Shown here one piece after another: positions 24,640 to 34,464 of a stretch of 64,000 nt of DNA. The position numbers and the translations under genes were made by a program. This stretch comes from Coniochaeta sp. PMI_546 (taxonomy: Eukaryota > Ascomycota > Sordariomycetes > Coniochaetales > Coniochaetaceae). How positions within the stretch are numbered: the stretch's first letter is position 1; the number at the start of each line of letters is the position of its first letter. The stretch is from positions 1,736,001 to 1,800,000 of the forward strand of contig MU271150.1 of assembly GCA_021432605.1 (NCBI GenBank). Direction: 5' to 3'. Under the pieces are notes generated by a model. It made no database searches, was not told where the DNA came from, and saw nothing but the letters and a program-made list of their open reading frames with translations.

Positions 24640-27064
24640 ATGTTATACCGCATAGCTGTCTTGACAGTCCTAGCGGCAGCCGCCGCCGCCGCCCCAATAG
24701 CCCAAGTGAGCGTCGACACCATCCCGGACGACGTACTGGCCGACATTCCCGAAGATGCTCTGACATTCATCGAGGGGTCTGCAAGGAAAGCTCGCCAAGT
24801 CCTCGCTTCCTTTTCGGAGATGACGGCGAGTGTGAAAGTTCGGCAGAGTCTGGATGACATACCTGATGATGTACTGGAGCAGCTTCCGCAAGAGGTGCAG
24901 GATGCTATTGCTGACGCGCTGGCTGGTGATGCTGAAGAGGAAGAGGAGGATGAGGGAGAAGAAGAAGAAGGAGAGGAGGAAGGTGACGCGGCGGAGAAAC
25001 GGAGGCGTCAGTCGGTTGATGATATACCGGACGATGTGCTGGACCAGCTGCCCCAGGAGTTTCAAGATGCTATTGCGGACGCTCAGGCAGATGATGCTGA
25101 GGAAGAGGCCGAAGAAGATGCTACTGGGGAAGACGCAGATGCAGACGCGGCAGAGAAGAGGAGACGGCAATCGCTCGATGACATCCCTGATGACGTCTTG
25201 GAGCAACTTCCTCAGGAGGCGCAGGATGCTATAGCCGATGCCCAGGCCGACGATGACGCGGAAGAGGAGGATGCAGAAGCAGAAGGTGATGAAGAAGCTT
25301 CCGAGAAGGTCAAGCGTCAGTCTGTCATCGACGTTCCGGATGACATTCTGAGCCAGCTTCCACAAGAAGCTCAGGATGCTATTGCAGATGCCCAGGCAGA
25401 CGACGAAGAAGAGGCAGACGAAGAGGGCGAGGGAGACGCCGCGTCCGAGAAGAGGAGACGTCAGTCCGTCGATGACATCCCTGATGACATCCTAGCCCAG
25501 CTTCCACAGGAGGCACAGGACGCCATTGCAGATGCGCAAGCTGATGATGAAGAGGAGGATGACGCCGAAGAGGATGACGACGTCGGGGGTGACGACGCCG
25601 CTGCCAAAAAGCGCCAGTCTGTAGACGACATCCCTGATGACGTCCTCGCTCAACTTCCACAAGATGTCCAGGATGCGATCGCCGACGCCCAGACAGATGA
25701 TGACGCCGAGGCTGAGGAGGAGGAGGCTGATGAGGAGAGTTCAGAAGTCGCAGCCGCCAGGAAAATCCGGCAGTCCGTTGCTGACATTCCCGACGATGTT
25801 CTAGAACAACTACCTCAAGAGGCCCAGGATGCCATCGCAGCTGCGCAGGCTGATGATGCTGAAGACGAGGAAGAAGAGGACGAAGTACAGGTCGAGGAGG
25901 AAGTGGAAGAAGGCGCGGATGTCGGAGCAGCCAAGATGCGGTACCGACGCCAGATTCCTGACAGCGTCTTGGAGCAGATACCCGATGATGTCTTGGCGCA
26001 GATTCCGGATGATGTCATTAACGGCACTACTGATGATGAGGAGGTGGGAGAGGAACAAGCCGAAGAAGGAGAAGGTGAAGGGGAGGCGGGGAGCGGAGAA
26101 GAGGAAGGCGAGGAAGCAGACGGAGGGGAGACTGAGAAGCGGCAGTAAGTTCCACCTTGATCTCGGCCTCTGACGTTTCAAGTCCCTAATGCAAGACCCT
26201 CCAGACTGACACCAGCCATGTGCTAACAGACTGGTCGGCAGATTCGGCCCCTTTGGCCGTCTCGCCAGGTTCCGATTCGGTCTGGGTAGGCTTGGCAGTC
26301 TTTTTGGCGGCGGTATTGCTATTGTACCTCTCCGTGGTGGTGCGGGTGCGGGTGCGGGTGCGCTTGGGGGTGGAGGAGCGGGTGCGCTGGGAGGTGGAGG
26401 TGGAGGAGCTGGTGCGTTGGGAGGAGCTGGTGCTGGAGGGATAGCGGGTGGTACGCTCGGGGTTGGAACCACTGGGGTTGGAGCAGTCGATGGAACAGGA
26501 GCGCTGGGTGCTGGCGCCCTGGGAGCAGATGGTCTCGGCGCTGGAACACTCGGTGCCGGCGCATTGGGAGGTGGGGAAGCTGGTTCATTGGGAGCAGGTG
26601 GTCTCGGCAATGGAGCACTTGGCGGTGATGGAGCAGCAATCGATCTCGGTGCTCTCGGAGGCAACAACGGGGCATTGGGCGCAGGTGCGTTCGGAGGAGG
26701 AGGGGGCGGCGCAGCAATCAACCTCGACGTGCTTGGGATCGACGCAGACTCTCTCGCATCCGGCGACATCGACCTCGCGGCGCTAGGTATCGACCTCGAC
26801 GCACTGGGAATTGACGCGGATGCCCTGAACAGTGGTGATATCGATCTTGCAGCGCTGGATCTTGAAGCACTAGGGATCGACCTCGATGCTCTCGGAATCG
26901 ATGCCGATGCCTTAGCTGCGGGAGATATCGACCTGGAGGCTCTGGGTATTGACTTGGATGCTCTAGGGACAAGTACCGTCGTGGACGACGCAGTAGTGTC
27001 TGATGTCTCCGTGGCGAATGCACTTGGCATTGACCTCTCCGCATTCGGTATTGGCCGCGCCTAA
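24640..27064 (+). CDS. Secreted tandem-repeat protein with Kex2-type sites (candidate KEP precursor), previously unnamed
   Basis: Two exons, 24640-26144 and 26230-27064 (intron GTAAGT...ACAG), give about 779 aa. Residues 1-18 are a signal peptide (MLYRIAVLTVLAAAAAAA). Seven 48-60 residue repeats follow, starting at residues 69, 124, 177, 227, 275, 326 and 378. Each opens with QS(V/L)xDIPDDVLxQLPQ and QDAIADAQADD, then an Asp/Glu-rich spacer and a basic exit (KRRR, KVKR, KKR, KIR, RYRR). A variant unit with three IPDDV-like copies starts at residue 438. The last KR precedes residue 502, where a cationic Gly/Phe/Arg-rich segment begins. A Gly/Ala-rich linker and a C-terminal block of GIDLDAL/GIDADAL repeats (about residues 668-750) complete the protein. 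Established: Kex2 in the late Golgi cuts after KR/RR, and fungi have Kex2-processed repeat proteins. Inference: this is a multi-peptide precursor. A non-processed acidic wall protein remains possible. Confidence 0.8.
24844..25950 (+). repeat. Seven coding tandem repeats of the Kex2-type precursor
   Basis: Repeat units begin at 24844, 25009, 25168, 25318, 25462, 25615 and 25771, with spacings of 165, 159, 150, 144, 153 and 156 bp; the last ends at 25950. The first about 30 residues of each unit are well conserved, while the acidic spacer varies in length and sequence. Third-codon positions differ freely between units, so protein-level constraint on an old repeat is more likely than very recent duplication. 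Confidence 0.9.
26735..26975 (+). repeat. C-terminal Asp/Leu repeat block (GIDLDAL/GIDADAL)
   Basis: In-frame short units of the form LGIDxDxL, ALGIDLDAL and SGDIDLAAL alternate in a higher-order pattern of roughly 30 residues with about three rounds. They lie in the C-terminal part of the same open frame and differ in character from the N-terminal Kex2 repeats. Confidence 0.85.
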
Positions 27065-27528
27065 GGAACATCCGTGAAGAGAGGAAATTGCCGGGGAGAC
27101 TGTCATCTCGAGTTAGTATATTGGTCCTGTTAGTCGGTTGGTAGAGATTGCATAGTCTGGGCACTAGCACGGTCGAATAATGATATCTTGAGTACACGGT
27201 AGGATGTGGCGAAACAGGAGTAGCTCTGCGATCATATCGAACATATACAACTCTAGCAGCGAACTGTGTCATGAAGCTTAGATTGATTTCGCGACCCTAT
27301 CGTCACAATATAGATGAAACTCCGGAGATCTCGCTCACTTGTGAGAACAGCTCTATGGGTAGCACAGTAAGCAAAAATAACAAGACTGAAAAGGAAACCG
27401 ACACCAGTCACAATACGGAACGAACCCACCGTGACAGCCTGAACTCCTCGTTTGCCAGAAGCAGTATCTCTTTCACAACAGTCCCCGCAACATCTTCTGC
27501 ACTCCGCACTCTACCATAGCAGTGCTCA
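27065..27528. other. Convergent 3' intergenic region
   Basis: About 460 bp between the repeat-protein stop and the stop of the TLC-domain gene. It is AT-rich, with no gene seen. Confidence 0.4.
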
Positions 27529-28699
27529 TCATTGGATGGTCCCGTCCCTCAACTCCTCGCTGTCGGGCGAAAGGTCCTCGAGAGTGCTCCGGCGCTTGCG
27601 AGTTTCCAGAAGCGGCCTCTGATCCCTTCCGCTTGCGTTTGCCGCCTCATATGCTGGCATGGTCTCCGCCAGGTCAGTGGGACGGACATCACCCTTCCCC
27701 TTGGTCGCGGCTGGGACCTTGGCTGGCTCAAACCTCTTGCGCACAGCAGCAATCATCTTGAAGAACCAGTGCCAGTTGAGCGTGTTGAGCGTGACGTTGC
27801 TGGCAACATAGAGGGCAGCCAGCCAGATGGGGATCGGGTCGGCGTCAGTGGCAAACGCCATGATGTTGTGGTTGGGATCTGCCGTGGTGGAATTTCCGTG
27901 CGAGGCTGCGATATATCCCGCGTCCGGAGAACTACGAGTGGCCCGATACATGTCGATGTAGACGAAGATGGACTGCATGGTGCCGTACACCAGACGGCAG
28001 GAGGCAAATGTGAACAGCAAGGCGATGCCGTTGTAGAGCTGCGGCTTGGTGCCCGTCATGTTCAGTTTGTCGAAGAACCAGTGGATGTTGAGGAAGGGCG
28101 TCGAGAGCTCGTAGAGGATGAAGACAGGTCCGTAGTAGTGGAGGAACGGCCGCTGTACGAAGCCGTCGTCAGTATAATAAACGATGCACAGGGGGAGGAT
28201 AGAGGGCGCAACTCACGAATCCAAACGAGTAGACCACCAGGGCACTAAGGGCGTGGGCCAGCAACCCTAGGCCAAAGACATCAAGGTAAGCTGCGGTCAT
28301 GACCAGGTCCCAGATGAAGTATCCGGCGGCCATGCTCTGGACAAAGCCACACGCTCCAGTGTAACCCCAGATACGCTGCTGCCAGTCCATGGACTTGCGC
28401 TCCTGGTCGACAGCCATGACCCATAGTGCCACGCCGTTGACGAGGACACTCTGGACGAGAGACACAACGTGGGAATCCCAGTTTGCCTTCTTTGCGCGGT
28501 CGCCAGCGGGATAATATCTCGGGAAGAACCGCTTCGAGAGGACCGGGGACACAACTAGCTGGATGAAGGTGTAGAAGAGGGCGAAGCCCACGACCTCGTG
28601 GACGTGGAGTGGTAGTATCACGAAGCCGTATTTGTCTGCCCAAGGCTGTACAGCCTTGCTAAGTGCCGGGATCGGCGAAATAGGGAAGGGGTCTCGCAT
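27529..28699 (-). CDS. TLC-domain multi-pass membrane protein (TMEM56/TLCD4-like)
   Basis: Exons 28699-28217 and 28152-27529 flank an intron (GTGAGT...ACAG); the product is about 368 aa. The start ATG 28699 gives MRDPFPISPIP. Seven or so hydrophobic segments are seen. The region from YFIWDLVMTAAYLDVFGLGL through HALSALVVYSFGF and LYELSTPFLNIHWFFDKL has the spacing and residues of a TRAM/LAG1/CLN8 (TLC) domain; the HH and ELSTPF positions resemble the TMEM56/TLCD4 group more than ceramide synthases. A hydrophilic C-terminal tail with RKRRSTLEDLS is probably cytosolic. TLC proteins act in lipid metabolism or sensing at the ER or Golgi; the specific activity is not known here. It converges with the Kex2-repeat gene; no functional link is evident. 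Confidence 0.8.
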
Positions 28700-29558
28700 C
28701 GTGATGGTCAGGGCTGCTTTGTTCCACCAGATCTTGGAAGAAGAGCTCGACGCAAGTTGTGAAGCAGGGACCCGAGTCTGGAGGAGAGAATTAAATAGGG
28801 TCGGGGTGCTGGCTGCCGCAGCGGCTAAGGCTTAGACTAGGCAGGGCGGAGGAGCTAAGGTACTGTACCTAGGCTGCAGGGTTCAAGACAACCTCGGCCA
28901 GGTGACAGAGACCAAAGGTACTGTATCGTCAGGTGCCTGTGATAGCAACAGTATTAGGAGTATCAGGGCTCGCAAGCCTCGAATGCGGAGCTGAGGTGAC
29001 TGGTTCGAGCAGGATGAGTCGTCATTGTTGGCGTCCAAAGAGGCCGGGAGGAGCTTACACGAAAAAACGGCGACCAATTACGTCGATGCCAAGACATGGA
29101 ACCTGGGAGGTCTTGCCGTTTTGTTGGGACGCTTATCTTATCGGGCAGGTACATCTTGCTGCCCCGCTTCCTCTACCACACGGCTGAGTACAATGGAACA
29201 TCATTGTACCCTCGTACCTCAGTACCTTGGTGGGAACCCTTGTTCAGCTGGCTGCCATTTGTCCCTTGTGGTCCAAGCTCACGGGAACAGCACAGGACCC
29301 CGTTAGGTACTTGTCTGTCGCTACCTTAGCATAACACCTCTCACATGTGGTCGGTCTAAGTGATGTGAAGAACGACACACACGACGCTATTATCAGCAGT
29401 TATTGCCTGTCATTTGATGATCATCAAGACTTCAGGTTGTTGCAGTCCGTTGGTTCTCAGTGTCACTCTCATGAACAAGTCACAAACAACGCCGTAACTA
29501 CCTCCAACGATACTGGTCCATGAGTGCAACATGAGAAGGACATACACACGGCGCAAAA
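28700..29558. other. Divergent promoter region with short GTACCT-type motifs
   Basis: About 860 bp between the divergent TLC-domain and COG8 genes. It contains several scattered GGTAC/TACCT motifs (near 28858-28870, 28915, 29204-29232, 29303-29325), a common low-complexity feature of Sordariomycete intergenic DNA. No gene is seen. Confidence 0.45.
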
Positions 29559-30866
29559 ATGGCTGATTCACTCTACGACCTGCTGACAGACTCGGCATCG
29601 GCCTCTGTGAGACGACCAGCTGATGCTGCCTCGCTGGAGTATCTGAGAACCCTTGCGACCAAGCCTCTCTCTTCATTGGCCACAACCGAACCACAGTCCC
29701 TCTCTCAAACCTCACACTCTCTCCTCCTCTCACTCCAAAGCCTCTCAAAGAAATCGCACAAACCCATCATAGACTCAGCAAACCACCATGCTACCCTACA
29801 TACCTCCCTGCCGGCCCTGGCAGCCAGTGCAGCGGACCTCCGCAACGCCATCCCCAAGCTGGACAACGAGGTAGTCCGGTTCTCGACCACCTACAACAAA
29901 AGCAGCAGCGACAACGATGTCCTCGCCAGGCGGAAGAAGGCCATGCTCCTCTCCCGCAACGTCGAGCGCCTGGTTGACGTGCTCGAGCTGCCGACCTACC
30001 TCACATCCGCCATCACCTCCCAGCCGCCAAACTACGCCTCAGCACTGGACCTGAACGCACACATCCGCCGCCTGCACTCGCTCTATCCAACTTCACCTCT
30101 CGTCGCCTCAATATCCACCAGTGCAGATGACGCCATGCGCCTTATGGCATCCAACCTCCTCCTCTCACTCAAGTCCCCTTCCCTCAAGCTCGCCGCCTCC
30201 CTCCGTACCATCTCCTTCCTCCGCCGCCTCTTGCCAGACCTGACCTCCTCACCTCTCCCATCCTACCAATCCTCGGAGCGCGTACTGGGAGGACTCTTCC
30301 TGGTCTCGAGGCTGGCGACCCTAACCTCCCAGCTCGAAGCCCTGGCCCCCCTCCGCGACCTGGCAGACCAGGAACGCGTCCGCCAGAAGACCATCGGGTC
30401 CGGCAACGCGTGGAGCGGCGGGCAGCAGACGGAGCGCTACCTCAAGCGCTACATCGAGATCTTCCGCGAGCAGAGCTTCGCCATCGTGTCCATGTTCAGG
30501 AGTATCTTCCCCCCCTCCACCCACTCAGCCGACGGGGTCGACGGAGAGGAGGGGCTGGAGCCTTTACCCTCGGCACTGGCGACGTTTCCGCTTTATCTGG
30601 TCGACATGCTGATGGAAACGCTACGGCTGTATCTGCCCACGGTGAAGGACCAGGCCAGTCGAGATAGTCTGTTGACTCAAGTGCTGTACTGTGCCAGTAG
30701 TCTGGGCAGGTTGGGAGGGGACTTTGGGCTGTTCCTTGCTGGGCTAGATGTAGGCAAGGAAGGAGAGGATGAGTGGGTTGAGGTTGTTAAGCGGCATCGG
30801 TTGCTAGCTGGACGGCTGGAGAGTATCGTCGGGGAGAAGGGTCATCACGTCAAGGCGGTCAGTTGA
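29559..30866 (+). CDS. COG8: Conserved oligomeric Golgi complex subunit 8 (COG8/Dor1)
   Basis: A single exon of 435 aa begins MADSLYDLLTD. Segments YLRTLATKPLSSL, HSLLLSLQSLSKKSHKPII, ARRKKAMLLSRNVERLVDVLELPTYL and QTERYLKRYIEIFREQSFAIVSMF match the Dor1/COG8 pattern of fungi. COG8 belongs to lobe B of the COG tethering complex, which guides intra-Golgi retrograde vesicles and maintains glycosyltransferases. Predicted all-helical, no membrane segment. The length is close to that of other filamentous-fungal orthologues; the C-terminus VGEKGHHVKAVS is not diagnostic. Confidence 0.88.
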   Translation: MADSLYDLLTDSASASVRRPADAASLEYLRTLATKPLSSLATTEPQSLSQTSHSLLLSLQSLSKKSHKPIIDSANHHATLHTSLPALAASAADLRNAIPKLDNEVVRFSTTYNKSSSDNDVLARRKKAMLLSRNVERLVDVLELPTYLTSAITSQPPNYASALDLNAHIRRLHSLYPTSPLVASISTSADDAMRLMASNLLLSLKSPSLKLAASLRTISFLRRLLPDLTSSPLPSYQSSERVLGGLFLVSRLATLTSQLEALAPLRDLADQERVRQKTIGSGNAWSGGQQTERYLKRYIEIFREQSFAIVSMFRSIFPPSTHSADGVDGEEGLEPLPSALATFPLYLVDMLMETLRLYLPTVKDQASRDSLLTQVLYCASSLGRLGGDFGLFLAGLDVGKEGEDEWVEVVKRHRLLAGRLESIVGEKGHHVKAVS

Positions 30867-31443
30867 TGCTTTAGATCTAAATCAGGATGGCATTTTCGCA
30901 AGGAGTTCTCAAAAAAGCATAAAGGATCCCTATCAATTTATCACATCGGTCTGGTTCACTCCCTGAATAACATATCTCGAGATGCTCATTGTCATCAATC
31001 GGAGGGTTTCCGGCATAATCCGGATGGCCCGGTCTGCTCGTGACCTCCGGAGCTGTCGGCTCGGGTGGAGCCCGGAACGGGAATGTGGGGCTCGAGAGAA
31101 CGAGAGCTCCCCAAGCTCCATGCCGTCATCTTCCGAGCTCAGTCACTTTCAGCTTCTCAACTGTCAAACTTGCTTCCAATCCGGCATTATCGACACTTGT
31201 ATATTAGACATGGCTCCTCCCTCGATATGAGCCCGTCAGTCATTCGACACAAACTGGCAGGCCCCAGCTGAATAGAGGAGGAAACCTCGCGACAGCCACA
31301 TTTTTTCCAGCCCAGGCGGCACCGGACTGGCTGTCGTCTCTTCCCAGACACCGCGTGGACAGTCTCGACTTCTTGTCTAACTATAATAATCCCCCTGCTG
31401 CACACCGAACACCCTCGACGGCACCTTTAATCAACGTCTCACA
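30867..31443. other. Intergenic region upstream of HEM25
   Basis: About 580 bp with no gene. The final 80 bp before 31444 contain CCAAT-like and pyrimidine-rich stretches typical of a fungal promoter and 5' UTR. Confidence 0.4.
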
Positions 31444-32606
31444 ATGTCGGATGGCGCCCCCAAAGCTCAGGCGAAGTCCCGTAAGTCCGCTCCCTACCCA
31501 CGCGCTCCTCTCCCCGTCCCCCTTCCCTATCACCCCCCTCTAGCTACCGATTTCACGCCCAGATCCGCTAACCACTCACTGTCTCTCCCCCCCTAGTATT
31601 CCACTTCTCCGCCGGCCTCGCATCAGGCCTCCTCTCCGCCGTCCTCCTCCAACCAATCGACCTGCTAAAGACCCGCGTGCAGCAATCCGGCCACCACTCG
31701 CTCACGCGCGCCATCCTCGACATCCGGCTCCAAGCCCAGGCCCGGTCCGGCACATCCACCCTGCCCAGCCTCGCGGCCCTCTGGCGGGGGACCGTCCCCT
31801 CCGCCCTCCGCACCGGCTTCGGCTCGGCCGTCTACTTCACGACCCTCAACACGATCCGGCAGAACGCAACCCGCATCCCCTTCCTCGCCGCCACCGCCAC
31901 CCACCCCTCGACCGCCTCGAGCAGCTCCCTCGCCAAGCTCTCCAACACCGGCAACCTCCTGGCCGGCAGCGCCGCCCGCGCCTTCGCCGGCCTCCTCCTC
32001 ATGCCCCTGACCGTCATCAAGGTCCGCTACGAGAGCAGCCTGTACAACTACACCTCCATCCCCTCCGCCTGCCGCGACATCCTCCGCCGCAACGGCCCCC
32101 GCGGCTTCTTCGCCGGCTTCGGCGCAACCGCCATCCGCGACGCCCCCTACGCGGGGCTCTACATCCTCTTCTACGAGCAGAGCAAGAAGCGCCTGTCGGC
32201 CAGCCGCTTCCTGTCGTCCTCGTCCTCCTCCCCCCCTTCCTCCTCCTCCTCAGATCTCCCCCCCACCACCACAAAGCCCACCGCCCCACCAGCAGGCCCC
32301 ATGGGCTTCTCCCGCGCGGCCGCGATAAACTTCTCCTCCGCCCTGAGCGCGGGGGTCCTGTGCAGCGTGCTCACCAACCCCTTCGACGCCGTCAAGACCC
32401 GCATCCAGCTGCAGCCCCGCGAGTACCGCAACATGTTCGCCGCCGGCCGCAAGATGCTGGCCGAGGAGGGCCTGCGGAGCATGTGGGACGGCCTCGCGCT
32501 GAGGATGAGCAGGAAGGCCCTCAGCAGCGCCCTCGCCTGGACCGTGTACGAGGAGCTCATCAGGCGGGCCGAGGGGAGTCTTGGGCGGAGGGTTAGGGCG
32601 ATGTGA
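31444..32606 (+). CDS. HEM25: Mitochondrial glycine transporter (SLC25A38/HEM25)
   Basis: Exons 31444-31480 and 31597-32606 give about 348 aa. Three mitochondrial-carrier repeats are visible, each with a PxD/ExxK-type signature: [23 protein letters not shown] and [13 protein letters not shown]. The start [20 protein letters not shown] and the [15 protein letters not shown] block are typical of SLC25A38. The family imports glycine into mitochondria for the first haem-biosynthesis step (5-aminolevulinate). An unusually long Ser/Pro/Thr-rich insertion (about residues 210-240, [13 protein letters not shown]) sits in the loop before the third repeat. Located in the inner membrane; six helices. Confidence 0.92.
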
Positions 32607-33154
32607 GTCGGCTATTGGGAGGCTGGATGGAGAGGGGGGGAGGTGTGATGTGCGGGAGGAAGCGGTTGAGGTTATGTATGAGTTAAATGTGCTACTAGTT
32701 CTACTTTGTTGGTATAGGAGATGTGACGGGCATGTATACCTATTGGTTTCTGGGTCAATGGTTTGTTTGGCAACCAGGCGTTGGGATTTAAAAAACCGGA
32801 TATGGGTGTTGGAGGCATGGGCAGGGCAGGAGACGTTTGGTATATATATATTCTCAACTCATTGAATAGACTTGTCCTGGCTTCGTGGCTCATCCTTTCA
32901 TCAGCTTGCATCACTATAATGATGCTTTAAATCACCATCTGTGCCCCTGTGTGAGACACCGAAATCCATCTCCCATTCCGTGAAATGAGAGTCCTAAGCA
33001 CTAAAACGCAGCAAACCACCCAGAGAGATACGCAAGCAACAGATCGTCTCGATAGCTAACCCAGATATTGAGAAGAGATGATCCTCAGATCGAGTCAACA
33101 TGTGTAGTAAACCCCCAAAGGGGAACAAACAGCGAAGCGAGAGCTCCGTCAGAA
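32607..33154. other. Convergent 3' intergenic region
   Basis: About 550 bp between the HEM25 stop and the DUF8035-gene stop. AT-rich with a TATATATAT run near 32841. No gene is seen. Confidence 0.4.
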
Positions 33155-34464
33155 TTACGCAGGTCGGCCCCCAGCGAGGTACATCAGGAGACCAGGCGAC
33201 TTGCTTCGGCGGCGGTCCGTCTTCTTATGCACCCACATGAACTGGTCGTCCTCCTTGCTCTTCTTGTGCTTCTTGCCGTCCTCCAGTTTGAGGATGACCT
33301 TGTGGTCCGAGTGCTCGTGCTCTCTGATCAGGCGGATCTGCCGTGTGTGCGCCCACAACTGGTCCTGCTCGTACTCCGGCACCCAGCGCTTGATGAGGAT
33401 GTAGCCCGGTTCCTGTGGCGGGGTGATTAGTTACGGATCTCTTCCCATCTCTGACTGGTCAGACCAAGAATGCTTACCGGATCATACTCCCAATCAATCT
33501 TGAAATAGTACAGGGTCTCAAGATCGAGATGCTTCAGAGACATGCGCGTGTAAGTGGGGCGAGCCACTTGACCCCCTCCGTTCTTCTTGTCGTCCTCCTT
33601 CTTCTTGTCCTCGGCGGCCCTCTTGATCTTCTCCTTCTTGATGATGGCCTCGATGTCCTTCTCGTCGACGCCAGCACGGATCAGATCCTCCTGTAACCGG
33701 CGCTGGTATTCCTTCTCGGCCCGGTCCTTCTCCTCCTTCTCCTTGGCGATGCGCTCGGCCTCCTTCGCCTTGTACTCGGCGATGGCGAGCTTCTTCTCCT
33801 TCTCGCGCCGCTCCTTCTCCTCTTCCTCCTTGCGCTCCTCCTCGAGGCGCTTCAGCTCCATCTCCTTGCGGATGCGCTTCTCCTCCTTCTCCTTGGCCTC
33901 GCGGCGCTTGATCTCGTCGAGCTCGGCCTTGGCACGCTGGAGCTCGGCCTCCTCGCGATACTGCTTGTGGACGCGGCCGTCCTCGCGCTCGGCTTTCTGG
34001 GCGAGCTTGAGCTCCTCTAGTTGGCGCCTGGCCTGTTCCAGCTCCCATCTCTCGCGAGCGTCATGGCTGTCGACTGACGAATTGCGCGAGTGGCGCGACC
34101 TGGACCGCGTGTGTCGCCTGCGGTGGTGGTGGGAGTCGTCCGAGTAGTCATCATCGGACTGCTCGTTGTAGATCTTGTTGTGGATCACGACAGGGGCAAC
34201 CGGAGCCGGCGCCTGGCTGGGCGGGGATGAGCGCCGCTCACGAGACCGGGACCGGGTGTGCACGATGGTGCGGGCCGGATCGAGCATGACCGGTCCAGTC
34301 TGATAGTAGCTGGTCGGTCGCTCACGGCGCACATCGACGGTCTGGATGTAATGCGGGCCCTGAGGTGGCACCACAGGCCGGCGCATAGGGGAGGGCGCTC
34401 TGTGCCTGCTCACTCTCACGTCGATCCGCGAATCCTCATCGCTGCTGTAGCTGTAGCGTGACAT
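33155..34464 (-). CDS. DUF8035-type coiled-coil protein, RS-rich N-terminus
   Basis: Exons 34464-33478 and 33412-33155 (65 bp intron, GTAAGC...ACAG) give about 414 aa. The N-terminus is Arg/Ser-rich (MSRYSYSSDEDSRIDVRVSR, then SRSRERRSSPPSQ and HTRSRSRHSRNSS). A long highly charged helix from about residue 140 to 290 (Lys/Glu runs such as EEERKEEEEKERREKEKK) predicts a single coiled coil. The C-terminal globular part, with ETLYYFKIDWEYDPEPGYI, IKRWVPEYEQDQLWAHTRQI and QFMWVHKKTDRR, is the conserved fungal domain I associate with DUF8035. Function unknown; the RS dipeptides hint at a nuclear or RNA-linked role, but this is inference. Confidence 0.8.

Noticed and set aside
24670-25365. Long minus-strand ORF opposite the repeats
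   Set aside because: It is the complement of the acidic GA-rich repeat codons; the plus frame has a signal peptide and conserved repeats.
24640-27064. Reading the repeat protein as a dikaritin (ustiloxin/phomopsin-type) RiPP precursor
   Set aside because: The repeat cores lack the Tyr/Phe needed for cyclisation, and no UstYa/DUF3328 or tyrosinase gene lies nearby in the window.
29000-29015. GGTTCGAGC resembling a tRNA T-loop
   Set aside because: No matching acceptor, D-arm or anticodon stem around it.
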